DNA from: Acidobacteria bacterium 13_1_20CM_3_53_8
GTDB taxonomy: Bacteria > Acidobacteriota > Blastocatellia > Pyrinomonadales > Pyrinomonadaceae
NCBI GenBank assembly: GCA_001920415.1
Contig: MNJR01000007.1
Span: 1 to 64,000 of the forward strand
Direction of reading: 5' to 3'
Length of the DNA stretch: 64,000 nt
Made by a program: the position numbers and the translations under genes. The notes below the pieces were generated by a model, which did no database searches, was not told the DNA's origin, and saw only the letters and a program-made list of their open reading frames with translations. The first letter of the stretch is position 1. The number at the start of each line of letters is the position of its first letter. This document shows positions 59,000-64,000 of this stretch, piece by piece.

Positions 59000-60096
59000 A
59001 GGTGATGACAATCCTGGGCACGCGCCCGGAGATAATTCGTCTCAGTCTTATCATAGAGAAGCTTGACAGGCTCTGTGACCACGTACTCGTGCACACCGGA
59101 CAGAACTATGACGCTAATCTCAACGATATATTCTTTGAAGAGATGAATGTTCGTAAACCCGATCATTATCTGGGCGTGCGCGGCGAGACTTTCGGCGAGC
59201 AGATTGGCAAGATTATCACCGCGAGCGAACAGGTCTTGCGCGATGAAAAGCCGGATAAACTTCTACTGCTGGGCGACACGAACAGTTCGCTCTCTGCTAT
59301 CGTTGCAAAGCGCATGGGAATTCCTGTTTACCATATGGAGGCTGGAAACCGTTGTTATGATGATCGCGTGCCCGAAGAGGTCAACCGTCGCATCATTGAC
59401 CATAGCAGCGACGTTCTGATGCCTTACACAGAGCGCAGCCGCGCCAATCTCCTGCGCGAAGGCATCGCAGGCCAGCGCATCTTTGTCACAGGCAATCCGA
59501 TCTTTGAAGTCATAGAGCATTACAAAACTGCTGTAGAGCAGTCAGACATACTGCGTCGTTTAGGCATCGAGGCAGGCAAGTTTTTTCTAGTGACCATGCA
59601 CCGCGAAGAGAACGTTGATGTAGAGGATCGCCTGCGCTCGCTATTCAATTCGCTCGACGCGCTTCAGCGAGAATACAAGCTGCCGGTCGTGTGTAGCCTG
59701 CATCCGCGAACCAGAAATAGGATGCAGAAATTTAACACGGGTACGCAAAACGAGCAGATAAGATTTAGCGAGCCGTTCGGCTTCTTCGACTTCATAGCTT
59801 TAGAACGAAATGCCTTCTGTGTCTTGAGCGATAGCGGCACGGTTCAGGAAGAGTGCTGTATCTTTCGTGTGGCGAACGTCACCGTGCGCGATGTCACTGA
59901 GCGACCCGAAACGATTGAGTGCGGAAGCAACATCTTAAGCGGCATTGAGCCGGAGACGGTCTTGCGTTGCGTCAGAACGGTGCTGGACCAGAAACGCGAT
60001 TGGAGAGTCCCGCCCGAATATATGGTCGAGAATGTCAGCGATATTGTTGTGCGCCTTGTGCTCGGTTATCAGAGTTCTTTACCGTCAAGCAGGTAA
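58996..60096 (+). CDS. UDP-N-acetylglucosamine 2-epimerase family (WecB/FnlC-like)
   Basis: The protein has 366 residues with the GT-B type fold of non-hydrolysing 2-epimerases. TILGTRPEIIRLSLI, HTGQNYDANLND, GDTNSSLSAIVAKR, HMEAGNRCYDDRVPEEVNRR and DSGTVQEE are standard segments. In the three-gene set it makes the final C2 inversion of the L-sugar nucleotide. It overlaps the preceding gene by four bases. A 328-bp R3 element begins 20 bases after the stop. Confidence 0.92.
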   Translation: MKVMTILGTRPEIIRLSLIIEKLDRLCDHVLVHTGQNYDANLNDIFFEEMNVRKPDHYLGVRGETFGEQIGKIITASEQVLRDEKPDKLLLLGDTNSSLSAIVAKRMGIPVYHMEAGNRCYDDRVPEEVNRRIIDHSSDVLMPYTERSRANLLREGIAGQRIFVTGNPIFEVIEHYKTAVEQSDILRRLGIEAGKFFLVTMHREENVDVEDRLRSLFNSLDALQREYKLPVVCSLHPRTRNRMQKFNTGTQNEQIRFSEPFGFFDFIALERNAFCVLSDSGTVQEECCIFRVANVTVRDVTERPETIECGSNILSGIEPETVLRCVRTVLDQKRDWRVPPEYMVENVSDIVVRLVLGYQSSLPSSR

Positions 60097-60115
60097 TCAG
60101 GAGAAAATCATTTGG

Positions 60116-60443
60116 CTCATGTTACGCAGTTGAAATGTTAGAAAGAAAGCGCTCAATGAGTCTGCGTCAGCAGACGATTAGAGTAAAGCCCCTGACGAAG
60201 CGTGAGCGGAGTCTGGGGTATAGGTTGAGAAGACTGTTAGAGTCTGCGTCAGCAGACGACAGATGCGCGAGATGAAAGATATTTTTAGAGAATAAATATC
60301 TGCCGTCTGCTCACGCAGACTCTGTTCGTTGTGTAATGAGTAACCCCAGACTCCGCTATCGCTTCGTCAGGGGCTACAATCTTCCGCCTGCTTGCGCAGG
60401 CTCATTGAGCAGATTCGATAAAGTTATTGCTGCGTAACATCAG
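60116..60443. mobile_element. R3 element, MITE-like repeat, copy 3
   Basis: Ends CTCATGTTACGC and GCGTAACATCAG match copy 1. Internal GAGTCTGCGTCAGCAGACG and GCCCCTGACGAAGCG words with complements are the same. The flanks (TCATTTGG and TTATTTAA) do not make a clean duplication. No gene is present. Confidence 0.85.
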
Positions 60444-60479
60444 TTATTTAACAGACTTCTCCCGTGAACAGGTTTTAAG

Positions 60480-61652
60480 ATGAAGTTCGCTTTCGTTTCC
60501 CATGTTCTGCCGCCCAATTGGTCTGGGCAGTCGGTAGTCATTCACAGAATATTGAGCGGCATCAATCCAGACGATTATTGTCTAATCGCGCAGGACTACG
60601 GCGAAGCCGACGAGCACCGGCAGCAGAAGGGTAGGTTGCAAGCTAAGCATTACTATCTTCCTCGTCGCCTGATGTTTATGAGAGGCTGGCGGTTTGCTTT
60701 AATCCGTTGGGTTAATATCATCTCGCGCGCTCTGCAAATCGCTCGCATCATACGCCGCGAAAATTGTGAAGCCATTGTCTGTTGCCCAGGCGATTTCTTC
60801 GGCCTTCCGGCCTCGTATCTGGCGAGTAAGCTAACAGGGGTTAAATTTTATCCTTACATGCTGGATTACTATTCGGAGCAATCAGCCGGTTTTAAAAGCG
60901 CGCGCTTCGTACGCCGCTTCGAGCCTATGATAATGAGAGGGGCTACGGGAATCATCGTGCCCAATGAATTCTTGCAGGATGAGCTTCGCGAATGTTATGG
61001 CGTTGACTCTGTGATAGTTCGCAATCCATGTGATGTCGCTCAATACGAGAAAGAGCCGCCGTTCCAATCAAACGGTCATCGCGGTGAATTTAAGATAGTC
61101 TTCACAGGCTCTATTTACAATGCTCACTTTGATGCCTTTCGTAATCTTTTATCGGCCATTAAGATGCTTGATAACTTGAACGTGAAGTTGCATCTTTACA
61201 CAAATCAAACTCTGGACGAGTTGGAGAAACAGGGCATTAGTGGGCCAATCGTTTTGCAGGGAACGCAGGAAACCTCCGCTATGCCGGGCATTCAACGACA
61301 GGCCGACCTGCTATTTCTTCCATTAGCTTTCAAATCCCCTTTCCCTAAATTGATTAGAACCTCTGCGCCGGGTAAGACGGGTGAATATCTGGCAGCTTCT
61401 CGTCCGGTTCTGGTGCATGCGCCGCCGGATTCATTCCTCGCGTGGTATTTTCGTCAACATGATTGCGGGGTAGTGGTTGATGAAAGCGATCCTGTCAAAC
61501 TCGCACAGGCCATAGGGCGCATCTTGACCGACCCGGAGCTACAACAAAAGCTCAGCGCAAACGCATGGGAGCGCGCACGAGCAGAGTTTAGTATACGTGC
61601 GGCTCAATCTGCTTTTGCAAAGGTGACGGGGGCGAATTTAATAGGTCAATAA
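60480..61652 (+). CDS. Glycosyltransferase family 4
   Basis: The protein has 390 residues. GT-B start KFAFVSHVLPPNWSGQSVV, IIVPNEFLQDEL in the middle, a linker KIVFTGSIYNAHFDAF, and TSAPGKTGEYLAASRPVLV near the sugar donor site are typical. There is no membrane segment. It is likely a retaining transferase that adds a sugar to the growing lipid-linked chain, but donor and acceptor are not set by sequence. A methyltransferase gene follows 41 bases later. Confidence 0.88.
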   Translation: MKFAFVSHVLPPNWSGQSVVIHRILSGINPDDYCLIAQDYGEADEHRQQKGRLQAKHYYLPRRLMFMRGWRFALIRWVNIISRALQIARIIRRENCEAIVCCPGDFFGLPASYLASKLTGVKFYPYMLDYYSEQSAGFKSARFVRRFEPMIMRGATGIIVPNEFLQDELRECYGVDSVIVRNPCDVAQYEKEPPFQSNGHRGEFKIVFTGSIYNAHFDAFRNLLSAIKMLDNLNVKLHLYTNQTLDELEKQGISGPIVLQGTQETSAMPGIQRQADLLFLPLAFKSPFPKLIRTSAPGKTGEYLAASRPVLVHAPPDSFLAWYFRQHDCGVVVDESDPVKLAQAIGRILTDPELQQKLSANAWERARAEFSIRAAQSAFAKVTGANLIGQ

Positions 61653-61693
61653 GAGGCGCCCGGCATCCTCCAAGGTAAGGGGTATGGGGTGAA

Positions 61694-62464
61694 ATGTTAA
61701 GGTGGTATCGCAGCCAAATAAGAGAGCATGGGGCGTTGGATGCAACTCGCCTGCTGTGGCGCGTGGGTTGGTCAAGAACAGCGACCGGCTTGGCTAATAA
61801 GCTTCTCCCTGAGAAAATTTCGTGCCCGTGCTGTGGATGGCGCGGGCGCAAATTTTATGACTACATTGAATTAGGGTATGCAGTTCGTCATACGGTCTGC
61901 CCGCAGTGCGACAGCCACGCGCGACATCGTGCGCTCTTTCTCTGGCTTAACCAGGTCTATCAATTGAAAGGAAAGAGCGGAGTCGCGCTTGTTTTTGCGC
62001 CTGAGAAAGCTCTGGCCTCTATCTGGAATAATACTCCGCAGCTTCAGGTTTTCAGAGTTGATATTGAACCCGCGCGCAGCGTTAATCTTCTAGCTGATAT
62101 GCAGCACGTGCCGATTACCACAAGTTCCGTAGACCTGCTGTGGTGCCATCATGTGCTGGAGCATGTCGAGAACGACCGTGCGGCAATCAGAGAGTTATAC
62201 AGAGTGTTGCGTCCATTGACCGGCGAACTGATCGTATCGGTGCCTATGGAAATCGGCACGCGTACGCGCGAGTACGGGTTCGCAAACAAAAAAGAGTCCG
62301 GGCATTGGCGCATGTACGGCGATGATTTTGCTGACAGGCTCGGTGAAGGCGGATTTATGGTGCGGACAGTTGATTACCATCTGTCTGCGGCAGATTGTGA
62401 GCGATACGGAGTTACACGGGAGCAGTTCTATATATGTCAGAAGCCCGACACGAGCAGAAGTTAA
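61694..62464 (+). CDS. SAM-dependent methyltransferase with zinc-ribbon-like N terminus
   Basis: The protein has 256 residues. The N-terminal part has CPCCGWRGRKFYDY and CPQCDSHARHRAL, a zinc site. The methyltransferase part has LVFAPEKALASIW in place of a clear motif I, and VDLLWCHHVLEHVENDRAAI as motif IV with LYRVLRPLTGEL following. Such enzymes occur in sugar loci. Substrate unknown. The end is close to a non-coding stretch of about 110 bases. Confidence 0.8.
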   Translation: MLRWYRSQIREHGALDATRLLWRVGWSRTATGLANKLLPEKISCPCCGWRGRKFYDYIELGYAVRHTVCPQCDSHARHRALFLWLNQVYQLKGKSGVALVFAPEKALASIWNNTPQLQVFRVDIEPARSVNLLADMQHVPITTSSVDLLWCHHVLEHVENDRAAIRELYRVLRPLTGELIVSVPMEIGTRTREYGFANKKESGHWRMYGDDFADRLGEGGFMVRTVDYHLSAADCERYGVTREQFYICQKPDTSRS

Positions 62465-62575
62465 AGACGCATTGGTTCAAAAAAGCGGTCGGCCTTCATT
62501 TCTTATACATCTGTCAGTGAGCAGTCCTTTAACTCTTATCCTTTAGCGGCGTTCGCGTAGCATAATCACATATTG

Positions 62576-63574
62576 ATGAGAATAAGCGTGGTTGTCCCAG
62601 TGCGGAATGAAGAGAACTCCATTTGTGAGTTGCTGGATGGTCTGCTCAGTCAAACACGCGCGCCAGATGAAATAGTCATTACCGATGGTGGTTCTACCGA
62701 TTCGACCGCTTCAATCATAGAAGGTTACATCGAACGCGCCGCGCCGATTCGGCTGATACGCACGGGTGGCGCGCTGCCCGGACGCGGGCGCAATCTAGCA
62801 ACGGCGCAGGCCACTTGCGAATGGATTGCTTTCACGGATGCAGGGATACGCCCGGCGAAAGATTGGTTGGAAGCGCTCGCGCGCCGCGCCGAATCGGATG
62901 ACGGGGTGGAGGTCGTTTACGGATTATACGAACCCGTCACGGATAGTCTCTTCAAAGAGTGTGCGGCGATTGCTTATGTTCCGCCGCCGGTCGAAGTTGA
63001 TGGCGCGCCGATGCGCCCGCGTTTCATCGCATCTGCGCTCATGCGTCGAGACGTTTGGCGTGCGGTGGGTGGGTTTCCTGAGCATCTGCGCTCTGCGGAA
63101 GACCTGCTGTTTATGGACAAAGTGGAAGAGGCGAACTTTCGCACGGCTTATGAACCGCGCGCGCTAGTCAAATGGGACGTGCAGCCTACGCTCTGGCGCA
63201 CCTTCAAGCGCTTCGTCACTTATTCGCGCAATAACATTCGCGCGGGGCTTTGGAGCCGCTGGCAGTCAGCTATTTTCAGACGCTACGCCGTCATACTGCT
63301 TTCAGCTTTGCCCGCGCTGGTGCTTGGTCGCTGGTGGTTGTATACGACTCTGGCCTTGTGGCTGCTGTTGCTGGTGATTCGCGCATGTGTGGCGCTCTGG
63401 CGCAACCAGCGCTCTTATCCTGCGAGCGCAGGACGCAATATTTTGCGCTTGCCTGTGATAGTGTCGTTGCTTGCGGTGCTCGATGCGGCGACGATTGTCG
63501 GCAGCCTGGATTGGTTTTTGAGAAACAAGCTTCATCTGATGAACGAGGCGGAGGACGCAAGCCTTGGCGCTTAA
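62576..63574 (+). CDS. Glycosyltransferase family 2 with C-terminal membrane helices
   Basis: The protein has 332 residues. The GT-A start is ISVVVPVRNEENSICELLDG, VITDGGSTDSTASII includes the acidic donor site, FTDAGIRPAKDWLEAL follows, and a second acidic stretch RSAEDLLFMDKVEEA. The C terminus has membrane segments (VILLSALPALVLGRWW, then YTTLALWLLLLVIRACVAL and VIVSLLAVLDAATIVGSL), so it is membrane-bound. A TTG at 62573 lies directly before the ATG. The next gene starts within its last codons. Confidence 0.88.
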   Translation: MRISVVVPVRNEENSICELLDGLLSQTRAPDEIVITDGGSTDSTASIIEGYIERAAPIRLIRTGGALPGRGRNLATAQATCEWIAFTDAGIRPAKDWLEALARRAESDDGVEVVYGLYEPVTDSLFKECAAIAYVPPPVEVDGAPMRPRFIASALMRRDVWRAVGGFPEHLRSAEDLLFMDKVEEANFRTAYEPRALVKWDVQPTLWRTFKRFVTYSRNNIRAGLWSRWQSAIFRRYAVILLSALPALVLGRWWLYTTLALWLLLLVIRACVALWRNQRSYPASAGRNILRLPVIVSLLAVLDAATIVGSLDWFLRNKLHLMNEAEDASLGA

Positions 63575-64000
63575 AGACAGGCGCGTGCTCTTTATCTCAT
63601 ATAACGGGATGCTCGACCCGCTGGGCCAGAGCCAGGTCATCCCGTACCTGCGCGAGTTGAGTAGAGAGGGCGTGCGCTTTACGCTCTTGAGCTTTGAGCG
63701 CGCCGATGCTTATAGTCAAGAGGGGATAGCCAGATGTGAATCTTTGCGCCAGCAGTTAGCTGCTCACGATATTGACTGGCACTGGCTGCGCTATCATCAA
63801 AGGCCGTCGCTCCCCGCCACCGTTTACGACGTGGCCGCATACCTGCCACAATCGCGCTCTGCTTGAAAAAGCTGTTCCCGCTCAAGATGATCTTCGACGT
63901 GCGTGGGCTTATGGCCGAAGAGTACGTTGACGCAGAGCACTGGCGCGAGGGCGGCCTACCCTTCCGCCTGACCAAGCGCGCGGAGCGCAGCATGCTGCGC
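63564..64000 (+). pseudogene. Glycosyltransferase family 4, disrupted in the N-terminal domain, cut by the window end
   Basis: From a TTG at 63564 the frame encodes VLFISYNGMLDPLGQSQVI and YLRELSREGVRFTLLSFE, the start of a GT4 enzyme, then stops at 63866. Another frame from about 63839 continues IPATIALCLKKLFPLKMI and FDVRGLMAEEYVDAEHW to the window end. The bridge expected in this family between YDVA and IPAT, of roughly 20-30 residues, is missing. A deletion that is not a multiple of three or an assembly error is indicated. Confidence 0.72.

Overview
The window looks like a chromosomal contig of an uncultured or little-studied bacterium, most plausibly Acidobacteriota, class Blastocatellia. 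This is inferred from the VWFA-related secreted protein, HYR and beta-helix secreted proteins, an Mpl ligase, and the many long A/T-rich inverted repeats between genes. No rRNA or tRNA was seen, so the assignment is tentative.

Region 1 (1-18152, almost all minus strand) holds housekeeping and signalling genes. It runs from the tail of an HD-GYP protein through a VWFA-like secreted protein, phosphate acetyltransferase, a DICT-domain protein and Mpl. Next is a stressosome operon transcribed rsbR > rsbS > rsbT > (ATPase + PP2C phosphatase) > (RsbT-like ATPase + histidine kinase). A TolB-like propeller protein, a pentapeptide-repeat/channel fusion, a small unknown protein, a HerA-type ATPase and a very large secreted multidomain protein follow.

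Region 2 (18243-29555) starts with a 330-bp mobile repeat and a decayed RelE toxin with its intact antitoxin. A carbamoyltransferase/SxtJ/DUF5989 trio lies on the plus strand. On the minus strand are an aminotransferase, a Gfo/Idh/MocA oxidoreductase, a Wzc-type tyrosine autokinase, RfbD and RfbB.

Region 3 (30013-34435, plus) has two secreted surface proteins, a beta-helix protein and an HYR/DUF11 protein, behind a good sigma-70-like promoter.

Region 4 (34858-63574 and beyond, plus) is a surface polysaccharide locus. It begins with a Wzm/Wzt exporter and a TPR-dioxygenase-methyltransferase fusion. A heptose-type sugar block follows: GmhA, GmhB, transaldolase, two epimerases, a nucleotidyltransferase-PfkB fusion, an oxidoreductase, a UDP-sugar-dehydrogenase homologue lacking the catalytic cysteine, two further SDRs, a Nudix hydrolase and a split transketolase. 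Transketolase and transaldolase could supply sedoheptulose 7-phosphate to GmhA, so the block may be a self-contained route to a modified heptose. Methyltransferases, RmlD-like reductases, a three-gene UDP-L-QuiNAc/FucNAc-type set and glycosyltransferases follow. The last gene is a broken glycosyltransferase.

The most unusual feature is non-coding. At least five families of long inverted repeats sit between genes, very often starting at or inside the stop codon of a neighbour. Two families carry 6-7 bp A/T-rich target duplications. In two cases the element itself completes the host gene's stop codon, and one copy has another family nested inside it.
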